A stretch of DNA of 64,000 bases from positions 62,001 through 126,000 of the forward strand of contig JACJJN010000005.1 of NCBI GenBank assembly GCA_016899975.1, in the 5' to 3' direction. The notes under the pieces were generated by a model that saw only the letters and a list, made by a program, of their open reading frames with translations, was not told the DNA's origin and ran no database searches. Made by a program: the position numbers and the translations under genes. This document shows, piece after piece, positions 7,394-15,782 of this stretch (position 1 is its first letter; each line of letters begins with the position of its first letter). The stretch comes from Lacrimispora saccharolytica. Its GTDB lineage: Bacteria > Bacillota > Clostridia > Lachnospirales > Lachnospiraceae.

Positions 7394-7712
7394 ACTTTCC
7401 CGCATCCGCTATCATCACAGCGACCACATGGAGAATCCGCTCCTTTTCACGATCATCCAGATTCTCCATCAACGCTCCCAGCTGCGTCATATGAATATCA
7501 AACCGTACGTCCAGTTCTTCACCAAGCAGTTCATCCGAAGAGGCTTTCAGAACATTCGCAATGGCTATAAAATTCTCCAGCGTCGGATTTTTCACTCCCC
7601 GCTCGATCGCACTGATGTAGCTTGTGCTGAGAGAAACCATTTCCGCCAGTTCTTCCTGCTTTAAACCCCGCTTTTTCCGGAACTTTGCAATCTGACGCCC
7701 CAGTGATACCAT
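7392..7712 (-). CDS. XRE family helix-turn-helix repressor
   Basis: A 106-residue protein with a Cro/C1-type HTH at residues 7-62 (IAKFRKKRGLKQEELAEMVSLSTSYISAIERGVKNPTLENF). The tail after residue 65 is amphipathic (DIHMTQLGALMENLDDREKERILHVVAVM) and probably dimerises. AGGAGG precedes the start. Two similar 15-bp palindromes lie upstream, one overlapping a TATACT element, which suggests autorepression. The targets are unknown; the surface-fibre operon ends 260 bp upstream. Confidence 0.85.
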   Translation of the reverse strand: MVSLGRQIAKFRKKRGLKQEELAEMVSLSTSYISAIERGVKNPTLENFIAIANVLKASSDELLGEELDVRFDIHMTQLGALMENLDDREKERILHVVAVMIADAGK

Positions 7713-7740
7713 GCGTCACTACCTCCTGCTGTATTAGTCT

Positions 7741-7755
7741 TATACAGTCAGTATA
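7741..7755. promoter_or_regulatory. Candidate XRE operator 1
   Basis: TATACAGTCAGTATA, an inverted repeat that on the minus strand contains TATACT in a plausible -10 position for the XRE-type gene. Confidence 0.5.
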
Positions 7756-7798
7756 GGTGAAATTCAGGGAAGTATACAGAATCCATTGGAGTGATAGT

Positions 7799-7813
7799 CA
7801 TACTGTCAATATG
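7799..7813. promoter_or_regulatory. Candidate XRE operator 2
   Basis: CATACTGTCAATATG, sharing the pattern ATACTGnC..TAT with the reverse complement of operator 1, 58 bp away. On the minus strand it contains TTGACA. Confidence 0.45.
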
Positions 7814-7973
7814 AATATGTCCGTTTTTTTCAGCTCCCTTTCTCTTATGCGAAAATCAAGCAGAAAACGCCAGGCATGCATCCACGGAAAAAGTCCTGCT
7901 GTTTCCTGCAAAGACCTTCTGATTCCATGAACCGCATCCTGACGTCTTACCCGTTTTTTTCCTCGTCTGCTTT

Positions 7974-9083
7974 TTATGACGCTTTCATTTTCTTTCTCAC
8001 AACAAATACAAGCGCGCCAAGCGCTGCCGCCGCCAACACTCCAAGCCCCACAAACGCTACCATCGGCAGGTTCTTTTCCATTTCTTCCTTGTCAAGATCC
8101 TGATTTGCCTGCGGCACCTCTTCCTCGTCCAAATCTGTCAAATCCTGGGTTCCCTGCGGCACTTCTTCTTCCGAGATATCGGTTGTCTCGTCTCCCGTAC
8201 CGTCTTCTCCTTCTGCAGCTGCATCTTCCGCTCCCTCATCGGCAGTACCTTCCGCGCCAGTCCCGGCGTCCGCTGCTGCATCCGCGCCAGTTCCGGCGTC
8301 CGCAGCCGCATCGGTTTCGTCCCCGGCTTCTCCGCCCGCACCAGTGTCCGGAAGGGTATTCGTCTCCTCTTCCTCTGCGGTTTCAGATACCGGCTCCGTC
8401 ACAGTCGTTGTATGAACCACCGTTTCGCCCGGTTCCGTGATCACCTCGGTGGGAACAGGGGTATATACAAACGTAAACACATTTTCTGCTTCATTTTCTG
8501 ACAATGTTTTTGTCAGCGCCAGTGTCTGAGGATTATAGCCTTCTACATAAAGGTATGCTACCACCGGCTTGTCTCCTACGTTTCCATAATACGTACGGCT
8601 TGGCGCAAGTATGTTTCCCTCCGTATCCTGATACTGTACCGTATACGACGCCAGATTTCCTCTGATTCCGTATGCCACCACATACTCTGCGTCTCCCTCC
8701 ACATGGAACGCAGAAGACTGCACCGTATCATTGTCACGTCCGCTTTGGCGCACGCCGCGGATATAATATTTGCTGTCTTCCGACAGTTCCACCGCACCTG
8801 CCTGCACATCAAAAGATACGATGTCCCCCCGCTTCAGACCGCTGACCGTGATTGCTCCATTTCGCAGTACAGCAGAATAATCCGAGCCGCTTTCCATGTT
8901 ATTCACATAAAGGCCCTCTGTACTGCAAAAAGCGCCCTGATTTCCGCTGTAAAACGTCACCTGATACGTATATTCCTCCGCGAAGACTCTCACAGAAGAA
9001 CCTCCGAAAGACAGGCAAAGGACCAGTACGAAAGCCAGAAACACGCCTGGACTTTTTCCTTTTCTTTTCATCCTCTTTGTCAT
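7974..9083 (-). CDS. MucBP-type surface protein with internal LPDTG motif
   Basis: A 369-residue exported protein: signal peptide (residues about 8-36, ending VRVFAEE), a beta-rich region, and a MucBP-like repeat (YTVQYQDTEGNILAPSRTYYGNVGDKPV...FTFVYTPV, about 145-205). A Glu/Thr linker and NTLPDTG follow, then about 100 residues of Asp/Ala/Gly/Glu low-complexity sequence and a C-terminal hydrophobic helix with a KKMKAS tail. LPDTG is far from that helix, so it is unlikely to be the sorting motif; the helix itself is preceded by NLPMV. ATGA overlap with the upstream gene indicates coupling. Last gene of the surface-fibre operon. Confidence 0.75.
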   Translation of the reverse strand: MTKRMKRKGKSPGVFLAFVLVLCLSFGGSSVRVFAEEYTYQVTFYSGNQGAFCSTEGLYVNNMESGSDYSAVLRNGAITVSGLKRGDIVSFDVQAGAVELSEDSKYYIRGVRQSGRDNDTVQSSAFHVEGDAEYVVAYGIRGNLASYTVQYQDTEGNILAPSRTYYGNVGDKPVVAYLYVEGYNPQTLALTKTLSENEAENVFTFVYTPVPTEVITEPGETVVHTTTVTEPVSETAEEEETNTLPDTGAGGEAGDETDAAADAGTGADAAADAGTGAEGTADEGAEDAAAEGEDGTGDETTDISEEEVPQGTQDLTDLDEEEVPQANQDLDKEEMEKNLPMVAFVGLGVLAAAALGALVFVVRKKMKAS

Positions 9084-9859
9084 GATCTCTGGTCTCCTTT
9101 CCGGTTCCTGCGGCGATTTTTCATTGTTCCCACTGCCAAGATCAAAAGCGCTGTACCGCTCACAAACGCCGCTGCGCAAAGCCCCAGAATCTGCGTCGGA
9201 TCTCCCGTCCTCGGCGTTGTGGTGACGATCTTACGGATGACACGGTTCACAACCGTATCTTCCCCCTGTTCCGTTACCATATTCGGTTCCACTTTTTCCA
9301 CGGCAAAATTCATCTGAAGCCTTGCCAGCGTATCCTGGTAATCGTTGCCCTGTGTTTCGCCATCCAACTGAACCCGCAAAAGCACTTGTCCTTTTTCTCC
9401 ATCCGCGAGACGGTCCAGATAGAAATAGTCTTCCAGCGATCCGGTTGCCTGGTGCAGGCCTTCTTCTCCCGCATCTGTCTCTCCGCCCACCGACGCACTG
9501 CTGTAAATTACGGTTTCCGTGCCATCCGGTCCCACATAAGACAATTCATAACCGTATGCACCGCCTTCCGCAACACTTTGACTGTCTTCCAGAGACTGAA
9601 GGACCTCATTTGTCATATACCAATCCGTTTCACTGCCGCCGCTGTTTCCAATGGCAACCCGAAGCTCAATAGAATCCCCCGGCTGTATCTGGTAAATCTG
9701 TTCGGTCAGTTCCGAGGACTGAAAATTACTCTCAACCGCCTCCCCGTCAAACTCCACCGTCCAGCTGCTTTTTCCCTGAAATTCCTCCGCAGATGTCGTT
9801 GTTCCCATGGCTGCGGTCATTGCTGCGGCAATCACAAAACATAAAATTTTCCTTTTCAT
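9080..9859 (-). CDS. Cell-wall-anchored surface protein with TPRTG sorting motif
   Basis: A 259-residue protein with a signal peptide (MKRKILCFVIAAAMTAAMGTTTSA), a central beta-rich region (QPGDSIELRVAIGNSGGSETDWYM is typical of TasA or camelysin-like chains) and a C-terminal signal made of TPRTGD, a hydrophobic helix and KNRRRNRK. TPRTG is a plausible variant of LPxTG. The ATG at 9859 has AGGAGG 8 nt upstream; a GTG three codons earlier overlaps it. It overlaps the next gene by 4 nt (ATGA). Confidence 0.7.
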   Translation of the reverse strand: MKRKILCFVIAAAMTAAMGTTTSAEEFQGKSSWTVEFDGEAVESNFQSSELTEQIYQIQPGDSIELRVAIGNSGGSETDWYMTNEVLQSLEDSQSVAEGGAYGYELSYVGPDGTETVIYSSASVGGETDAGEEGLHQATGSLEDYFYLDRLADGEKGQVLLRVQLDGETQGNDYQDTLARLQMNFAVEKVEPNMVTEQGEDTVVNRVIRKIVTTTPRTGDPTQILGLCAAAFVSGTALLILAVGTMKNRRRNRKGDQRS

Positions 9860-9871
9860 CCTCCGCACCTC

Positions 9872-10630
9872 CTATCGCAGCCGAAGGGTTCCATCTGCAT
9901 CCACCTCCACATCAACGCCCCAGGCGCTTTTTATTGCCTCCTGAGCATTGTGTGTCTGCACTGCATGAACCTCAGCATCCAATTGAAACGTATATCCGTT
10001 GTATGCATAAGTAAATGTAATCGTCTTGTACCCATTCTCATCGATCGTAACCGTTTCCTCCACTTTGTCCGCTACAGACGGATCGATCCGGATGGTATCC
10101 GACAATGCCGGCGTCGTATCTCCCGCCGGAAGAATCTCAGAGTAATACAGGATCGTGCGTTCCGCTGTGGAAGCATCTTCGTCAACGATCCAGCCGCTGT
10201 CCTGTGTAAAATCCAGATCGATCAGCGCCGGAGAAAGCGTCGTGTCTGCAGTTTCCCCGTCCTCCGGATTCAGCCAGCTTTTTGTCAGGATCACCCGGAC
10301 GTAACTGTCGATAGAACCACTGTTGGAAACGCTGAGCGCTTCCTGATACTCCTTGCCCGGAACGATTGTTTCATTCTGCAGATGTTTCAGAAGTTCTCCG
10401 CTGCTTTCGTTCCATTGCCCATTCTGGTCATAATCTCTTCGGCTCACTGTCTCACCGTTTTCCAGCAGGCTGACTCCAATATTAGAGACCGTCACCTGAG
10501 CGCCGTAGTTTTCACTGTAATAAGTAAGCGCCGCCCGGGCGCTTCCCACTGTGCTTCCGATCAGCAGCACCGCGGAAGCTGACAGAAGAACGGACGTTAC
10601 AAGCCGGAAGGGAATTTTCTTTTTTTTCAT
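9872..10630 (-). CDS. TasA/camelysin-like exported protein with SipW-type signal peptide
   Basis: A 252-residue protein whose signal peptide (LVTSVLLSASAVLLIGSTVGSARAALTYYSENYGAQV, residues 9-45) has the form recognised by SipW-type signal peptidases, as in TasA and CalY. The mature part is beta-rich, with the repeated theme of an N-terminal VTVSNIGVSLLENG strand and SVSNSGSIDSYVRVILTKSW. Such proteins assemble into extracellular fibres in Bacillus biofilms. No sorting motif is present. The start overlaps the previous gene by 4 nt. No sipW gene lies in the window. Confidence 0.72.
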   Translation of the reverse strand: MKKKKIPFRLVTSVLLSASAVLLIGSTVGSARAALTYYSENYGAQVTVSNIGVSLLENGETVSRRDYDQNGQWNESSGELLKHLQNETIVPGKEYQEALSVSNSGSIDSYVRVILTKSWLNPEDGETADTTLSPALIDLDFTQDSGWIVDEDASTAERTILYYSEILPAGDTTPALSDTIRIDPSVADKVEETVTIDENGYKTITFTYAYNGYTFQLDAEVHAVQTHNAQEAIKSAWGVDVEVDADGTLRLR

Positions 10631-11172
10631 TGCTCCTCATCCTCCTCTGCATACACGGTCTCATCAGAATCCATAATCCGGTTCCAGTCCGCAGTCGGAT
10701 TTCCCTGTTCGTCATAAAGAACCTGCGTACTTTCCTGAACCAGGATAATATTAAAGCTCTGCTCTCTGTCCATATTGTCAATATGGATCCGCAGTTCCTC
10801 CGTACGGTAGGGATCCTTCCCTTCCTCTTTCGCCGGAACCACATCACTGTAATAATAGTAACCGTCCTCGCCCGGCGTCCATTTTCCATGATCGTCAGAA
10901 TACTGCAGGCTGTCCTGATAGATCTCCCCGGCAAAAGCCTTTACCCGCACAAAACAGTCCACATCCCCGGTATTCTCAATGGTTACATGCTTGGTCCAGT
11001 CTGCGACTTCTTCCTGAGGGATCGTCACTGTCTGTTCCAATTCAAGGGCTGCTCTTCCGGAAGCTGCGGTATAAGTCGTGAAATATGCCATCGCGCTCCC
11101 GACACTCAGTCCCATCGTAAGTGTAAACGCCGCCGCCGCCAGCCAGAGGGTTTTCTTTTTTCTTTTATCCAT
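10627..11172 (-). CDS. TasA/camelysin-like exported protein with SipW-type signal peptide
   Basis: A 181-residue protein with a SipW-type signal peptide (residues 7-38, LGLSVGSAMAYFTTYTAASG) and a beta-rich mature domain containing VTIENTGDVDCFVRVKAFAG, which parallels the downstream 252-residue protein (SVSNSGSIDSYVRVILTKSW). The two are probably diverged paralogues that co-assemble. The tail is acidic (AEEDEEQ). It lies inside the sortase operon, 21 nt after the Cna-type pilin gene. Confidence 0.72.
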   Translation of the reverse strand: MDKRKKKTLWLAAAAFTLTMGLSVGSAMAYFTTYTAASGRAALELEQTVTIPQEEVADWTKHVTIENTGDVDCFVRVKAFAGEIYQDSLQYSDDHGKWTPGEDGYYYYSDVVPAKEEGKDPYRTEELRIHIDNMDREQSFNIILVQESTQVLYDEQGNPTADWNRIMDSDETVYAEEDEEQ

Positions 11173-11193
11173 GATACCACTCCTCTCTCAGCC

Positions 11194-12228
11194 TTACTCT
11201 TGTTCCGGCTGCGCCGTGTCTTTTGCCTGCTGCAGATTGACTCCGCCGGAGTTGTCCGCCTGTCTCTGCCAGTTCCAGACTCCGCCGTCATATTCAAAAT
11301 GATTGACGATTCCACTGCCCGGACTCATCTTTCCGTTATAATCATTGACAAACTCAACCGTCACAGGAGATCCTTCCTCTCCATCTGCCAGAATTGTCAC
11401 ACGCTCCGTCTCAGGAGAAACCGGATCATAATTGGCGCTTCCATAAACCTCTGTAACCGTCACTTCCGTTCCCGCCGGAATTCCGGAAATCTCAAGACTT
11501 TTCGTTCCTGTCCCGTCGAAAACCAGAGACACCACATCACTGAGCACCGTCTCCTGATCCTTAACCCCCTCTACCTGGAAGATAAAGGTTGCGCTTCCAA
11601 GCGTCGCATTGTAGGACGTCAGTGTCTTGCGGATCACCAGCGATCCATAACGCGGGGTCTGCTGCGGTTTCATTCCGGCGGTCACATCGTATACCCATTC
11701 ATCTTGTCCCGTCGTGTAAAAATAATTATTCGGAAGCGAAACCAGATACGGCGTAAACGCATACGTGTATTCTGCCGTCTGTACATTTTCCGCTTCCACC
11801 AGATACATACCTGTGGAAAGATTTTCCGCCCGTGCGGACGGAACACCTTCTTCGTCCGGAACGATTTCAAGCGTCACCTCCGGCTCTGCTCCCAGCGTTT
11901 CGGTAAGTTCAGATGCCTCCCGGGCGAAACTCTCCCATTCATCCGCCGTAGTGTTTTCGCCAACCGCACCAAGTTTCAGCGATTCATAACCGGCCAGCGG
12001 TTCATATTCCCCTGTGTCTGCGATCTCCGCCACTTGATAAAGCTTCACCGGAATCCCGGTATGGTTCAGTTCCTCATACTGTCCGTCCAGTTCAAAGGAC
12101 AGGGAACAGCTTCTTCCCGTTTCGACGCCCGGCGCCCCGTAAACACTGGAAAGGCCCGCCGCCGAGAACGCCAGCACAACCGCCAAAACCGCTGCGCCTT
12201 TCTTTTTTATGTTTTCTGTCATCTTCAC
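11194..12228 (-). CDS. Cna/SpaA-type minor pilin without sorting signal
   Basis: A 344-residue exported protein with a signal peptide (KKGAAVLAVVLAFSAAGLSSVYGA), a first domain typical of SpaA pilins (GIPVKLYQVAEIADTGEYEPL...STGMYLVEAE) and a Cna-B domain (GSLVIRKTLTSYNATLGSATFIFQVEG...EVTVTEVYG, about 195-300). The protein then ends in a hydrophilic tail without LPxTG, hydrophobic helix or positive charges, so a standard sortase cannot anchor it. The GTG start has AGGAGG 7 nt upstream and overlaps the sortase gene before it by 4 nt. Confidence 0.72.
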   Translation of the reverse strand: MKMTENIKKKGAAVLAVVLAFSAAGLSSVYGAPGVETGRSCSLSFELDGQYEELNHTGIPVKLYQVAEIADTGEYEPLAGYESLKLGAVGENTTADEWESFAREASELTETLGAEPEVTLEIVPDEEGVPSARAENLSTGMYLVEAENVQTAEYTYAFTPYLVSLPNNYFYTTGQDEWVYDVTAGMKPQQTPRYGSLVIRKTLTSYNATLGSATFIFQVEGVKDQETVLSDVVSLVFDGTGTKSLEISGIPAGTEVTVTEVYGSANYDPVSPETERVTILADGEEGSPVTVEFVNDYNGKMSPGSGIVNHFEYDGGVWNWQRQADNSGGVNLQQAKDTAQPEQE

Positions 12229-13133
12229 TTCTTACCCTCCTTTGAACTCTGCTCCGTCCGGTTCCCGCAGTTTTTCTTCCGGTTCCGTCCGAACAAAAAT
12301 TTCATGACCAATATCACCAGCAGCGTAACAGACAATCCCAAAGTCAGATACAGCATGTAATAATTCTGTACAGCCTGAAGCATCGTACCCGCCGCAGTGC
12401 TCTCCAGCTCCTCTCCGCCCTCATAAGGAACACGGGTTCCCCGTACCAGAAGGCGGTGGGAATTCACCCCATAAGGAGTGCAGGTAAACAGCGTCACATG
12501 ATCCTCTCCCGGAACCACCTGAAGAGCCTCCTCCAAAGTTTCCCTGTCATCTTTGTCTACCATATTCAGGATCTGATCCACCTGATAGGCAAGCGTTTCA
12601 TCCAACACATGGATATAAAACAGATCCCCTTGGACCAGCTGATCCACATCGGTAAATAATCTGGCGCTCGGAAGTCCCCGGTGCGCCGCCAGCACGCTGT
12701 GGGTACCGCTTCCGCCGATGGGAAGCCCGGTTCCATCCAGGTGGCCTGCTCCCGTCTGAAGCACATCATCGGATGATCCGTGATAAATAGAAATCTTCAC
12801 ATTGATCTTCGGAATGGACAAATACCCCATCACACCGTCGCCGCCGATGTTCAGCACCTTCCAATATTCGGTACTCTCCAGTTCCTCCTCATCCGTGGAG
12901 AATACATCTCCATAGATATTGTTTTGTTTCAATGTACTGTTAAACTGCCGTGCGGCTTCCCATTCCTTTGTGAAATCCTCCGGCATCATCTCATCCACCG
13001 CAGCTTCATAACTGCTGATCAGCCGGTTCTGACGATAAGTATTCCACTGATCTGCCACCGTCGGATAAGCGAGAATGGCAAATCCGACAAGAAACAATAA
13101 GCCGAACAAGATTCCTGAATATTTTCGTCTCAT
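12225..13133 (-). CDS. Class C sortase (second copy)
   Basis: A 302-residue pilin-polymerising sortase. It has an N-terminal helix (GILFGLLFLVGFAILAYPTVADQWN), the catalytic His in LAAHRGLPSARLFT, the catalytic Cys in TLFTCTPYGVNSHRLLVRG and the Arg in HRLLVRG, plus a C-terminal helix followed by KFLFGRNRKK. The two membrane helices and TLxTC motif mark class C, which joins pilin subunits through lysine isopeptide bonds. It overlaps the other sortase by 4 nt, so both are made together. Confidence 0.92.
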   Translation of the reverse strand: MRRKYSGILFGLLFLVGFAILAYPTVADQWNTYRQNRLISSYEAAVDEMMPEDFTKEWEAARQFNSTLKQNNIYGDVFSTDEEELESTEYWKVLNIGGDGVMGYLSIPKINVKISIYHGSSDDVLQTGAGHLDGTGLPIGGSGTHSVLAAHRGLPSARLFTDVDQLVQGDLFYIHVLDETLAYQVDQILNMVDKDDRETLEEALQVVPGEDHVTLFTCTPYGVNSHRLLVRGTRVPYEGGEELESTAAGTMLQAVQNYYMLYLTLGLSVTLLVILVMKFLFGRNRKKNCGNRTEQSSKEGKK

Positions 13134-14029
13134 GTCTGCTCCTTTGCACCTCTGTCCTCCGCCTTCTTCCGGCGCTTTCTATCCAGAAACGCCAACAGCA
13201 CAATGGCAGCAGCCGTCGCAGCCAAACCGGCGGCAGCCCAAAAAAGATAATTCGTATGGAGACTTATAGATGTCAGCGGCGTCTGCTCTTCCTCTTCTAT
13301 GATCTCCGGTTCGTACGCAACCCTGTGGCCGCGCACCAGAAGCCGGTGGCTATTGACCCCGTAAGGCGTACAGGTCAGCAGCGTCACCAGGTCCTTTCCC
13401 TCCTCCACCGCGAGGTTTTCCGTTTCCTCCGGTTCTACCACAAGGATCTGATCCACCTGGTAGCAGAGCGTATCATCGAGAATATGCAGGAGAAAATGGT
13501 CTCCTTCCTCCAACCTGTCCAGATCGGTAAAGAGCGCCGCGCTTGGAAGTCCCCGATGCGCTGAGATAACCGCATGCGTGCTCTCTCCTCCCACCGGGAG
13601 CGAACTCCCCTGAAGGTGTCCGGCTGCCTGCTCCAGTACCGTCTCCTCCGTGGTATGAAACACCGGAAGCTTAACATTAATTTTCGGTATTTCCACCGTT
13701 CCCATCATTCCATCGCCAAGCGGATTCAGACAGTCCATGTACGTCCGATATGCCTCACTGTCCTCTCCTTCCGCCTGGGCAACTGCAAAGGAATCCGGAA
13801 GGACGCTCGGAAGAAGCGCCTCGTTATATGCTTTTGCCTTCTCCCACAGTTCGGTGTAGTCAATGGTTCCTTCCTCCTCCTGCTGTATCAAAGCTTCGTC
13901 ATAACCGGCCATCAGCCTCGACTGCCGGTAACTGTTCCATTCGTTGGAAACGAGAGGATACAGCAGCAGGGACAAACCGGCTAAAAAAAACAAAGCGATA
14001 AATATTGTGGTAAGTATCTTTTTTTTCAT
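13130..14029 (-). CDS. Class C sortase (first copy)
   Basis: A 299-residue class C sortase with an N-terminal membrane helix, SAHRGLPSAALFTDLDRL (His), TLLTCTPYGVNSHRLLVRGHRV (Cys and Arg) and a C-terminal helix (LFWAAAGLAATAAAIVLLAFL). Its central region is clearly paralogous to the next sortase. Two class C enzymes in one pilus operon usually divide work between backbone polymerisation and attachment of minor subunits. It follows the major pilin gene and an intervening terminator. Confidence 0.92.
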   Translation of the reverse strand: MKKKILTTIFIALFFLAGLSLLLYPLVSNEWNSYRQSRLMAGYDEALIQQEEEGTIDYTELWEKAKAYNEALLPSVLPDSFAVAQAEGEDSEAYRTYMDCLNPLGDGMMGTVEIPKINVKLPVFHTTEETVLEQAAGHLQGSSLPVGGESTHAVISAHRGLPSAALFTDLDRLEEGDHFLLHILDDTLCYQVDQILVVEPEETENLAVEEGKDLVTLLTCTPYGVNSHRLLVRGHRVAYEPEIIEEEEQTPLTSISLHTNYLFWAAAGLAATAAAIVLLAFLDRKRRKKAEDRGAKEQT

Positions 14030-14075
14030 CCGGGCTCTCCTTGTTGTTGTATCGTTGTGAAAATCTATTCTTTTT

Positions 14076-14102
14076 CAAAAACGGGGCGGACGAGCCGCCC
14101 CG
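14076..14102 (-). terminator. Terminator between backbone pilin and sortases
   Basis: Stem ACGGGGCGG / CCGCCCCGT with a 5-nt loop is followed on the minus strand by TTTTTG. It would reduce sortase transcription relative to the abundant backbone pilin. Confidence 0.75.
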
Positions 14103-14154
14103 TCTTCATGGGTTTTAGTGTCTTCTCTTTTTCAATCTTCTGATGCAGTTTCGA

Positions 14155-15684
14155 TTACTTTTCTGCTTTTTTCCGTGTTGCAAAGAACAGCCCTGCCGCC
14201 GCAATCATGATCACACAGCCGCCGATGGTGAAGATTGTAGTACCGATGCTGCCGGTGGACGGAAGTGCGGTGAGTTTGGTGTTTACAATATTCTGGCTAT
14301 TCTCTCCATAGGTTACTACCGGTGCGGTTCCATCACCATTAACCTCTATTTTAACTGTCTTCGTTACTCCTCCGCTGTATCCGTTCGGAGCTTGTATCTC
14401 TGTAAGAAGATACTCACTTTCATCAAGACCTTTCAGAGTCAGATTACCTTCGTTTCCTTGGTCAGCTCCAACTTCAACTGTTGTTGAGGCACCTGATTCT
14501 CCGTTAAGTGCAAGCTTATAAACGCCATCTGTAATTTTTACAAAGTATAATTTTTCATTATTGTTTGTCATATCAGTCACTTCAAACTGAGCACCTGTAA
14601 GAGGCGTCTGTCCGACTTCAGCAACCTTCATAACCTCAATACTTGCTTCAAAACCATCCTCTTCATCCGGTTCATAGTTAACCGTGTTACAGTTAGTAGA
14701 AATCACATTATTGTATTCTATTTCATCCTTAACCGTTGCTGAATATTGAATTGTTATAGTAGAACCTGCCGGATATTTTTCAGAACCGTCATTGTTCTCT
14801 TGATTTACGATTCCTAAAAGATTCATCTCAACCTTCTTGGTTTCAGCCGTAAGGTTATCGTTGGTACTATTAGTAATCAGAATTGTTCCTTTCTTTTCCG
14901 GATCCCACGTAGGTTCTGTGTTCTCTACAACTGTCTTAATATCAATTTCACTTAATACTTCTTTAGTTCCTATTTTAATACTACTAACTCCCGTTACCTG
15001 AAGTCCTTGGGGTTCATCAGTAATAATAAATTGCTTTAAAGGTTCTGATCCTTTTTCTGTCTGTTTTGATTTCGCGGGCACGTAAGACGTTACGGTAAAG
15101 TTTACCTTCTGACCTCTCTTTACAAGATTATCATCATCTTTTTTATCCGTGATGTATTTGTTCGGTTTTGCTATCACCGTAGCATCCTCTGCCGTCATAT
15201 ACGTTTCACCGTCTTTATATGTTTCTGCAACCATCAGATTGTATGTATTTTTCGAATCAGATGCCAGGATTACATATGCTCCTACCGGAACACCTTCAAA
15301 TACAACTTCTCCTTTTCCTATATTTGTTTTGCCTCGAAAAGAAACATTACTTTCATCACTAGACGCTGTCTCAGCAGCTTGCTTGAACTCCTCTTCTTTC
15401 CCAGATACAATTTCATATTTCTCTGTATCACCATTATACTTAATATATTTTTGAGCCCAATCTACAACTACCCATGACTGTTTCTCAACACCATTATCTT
15501 CTGTTGTTTTATCATAATATACTACATTTAAAACTGTAACTGTTGTTTCAACGTCTGTTGCCAGATTCTTCACGGTAATATCAGATGTGACAATCTTCAC
15601 CTGATCTGCGAATGCAGTCACATTAAGCCCCATCACCATCGCCACTGTCATCAGCAGTGCAAATATCTTTTTTATTTTCTTCAT
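14155..15684 (-). CDS. LPSTG-anchored backbone pilin, SpaA type
   Basis: A 509-residue major pilin. After a signal peptide (KKIFALLMTVAMVMGLNVTAFA) come an N-terminal domain ending near TVIAKPNKYITDKKD, which may hold the pilin-motif lysine, a middle domain with isopeptide-type sequence (KVNFTVTSYVP), and a C-terminal SpaA/Cna-B domain with the E-box LLTEIQAPNGY. LPSTG begins near residue 474, followed by a hydrophobic helix and RKKAEK. Class C sortases would link it into the shaft. The ATG at 15684 follows AAAGGAGA. It lies about 100 nt downstream of the adhesin gene. Confidence 0.9.
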   Translation of the reverse strand: MKKIKKIFALLMTVAMVMGLNVTAFADQVKIVTSDITVKNLATDVETTVTVLNVVYYDKTTEDNGVEKQSWVVVDWAQKYIKYNGDTEKYEIVSGKEEEFKQAAETASSDESNVSFRGKTNIGKGEVVFEGVPVGAYVILASDSKNTYNLMVAETYKDGETYMTAEDATVIAKPNKYITDKKDDDNLVKRGQKVNFTVTSYVPAKSKQTEKGSEPLKQFIITDEPQGLQVTGVSSIKIGTKEVLSEIDIKTVVENTEPTWDPEKKGTILITNSTNDNLTAETKKVEMNLLGIVNQENNDGSEKYPAGSTITIQYSATVKDEIEYNNVISTNCNTVNYEPDEEDGFEASIEVMKVAEVGQTPLTGAQFEVTDMTNNNEKLYFVKITDGVYKLALNGESGASTTVEVGADQGNEGNLTLKGLDESEYLLTEIQAPNGYSGGVTKTVKIEVNGDGTAPVVTYGENSQNIVNTKLTALPSTGSIGTTIFTIGGCVIMIAAAGLFFATRKKAEK

Positions 15685-15782
15685 GCTTTCTCTCCTTTTC
15701 CGGGTTTTTCCCTCTTTTTTTTTCGATTTCATTATGCCTTTCCCTGATGTCCTGATGCGGCCCGGAGCCGCTGAACTCTTTC

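Noticed and set aside
10630-12360. Long plus-strand open frame opposite the surface genes
   Set aside because: It is antisense to several well-supported genes, has no ribosome site and its translation resembles no protein family.
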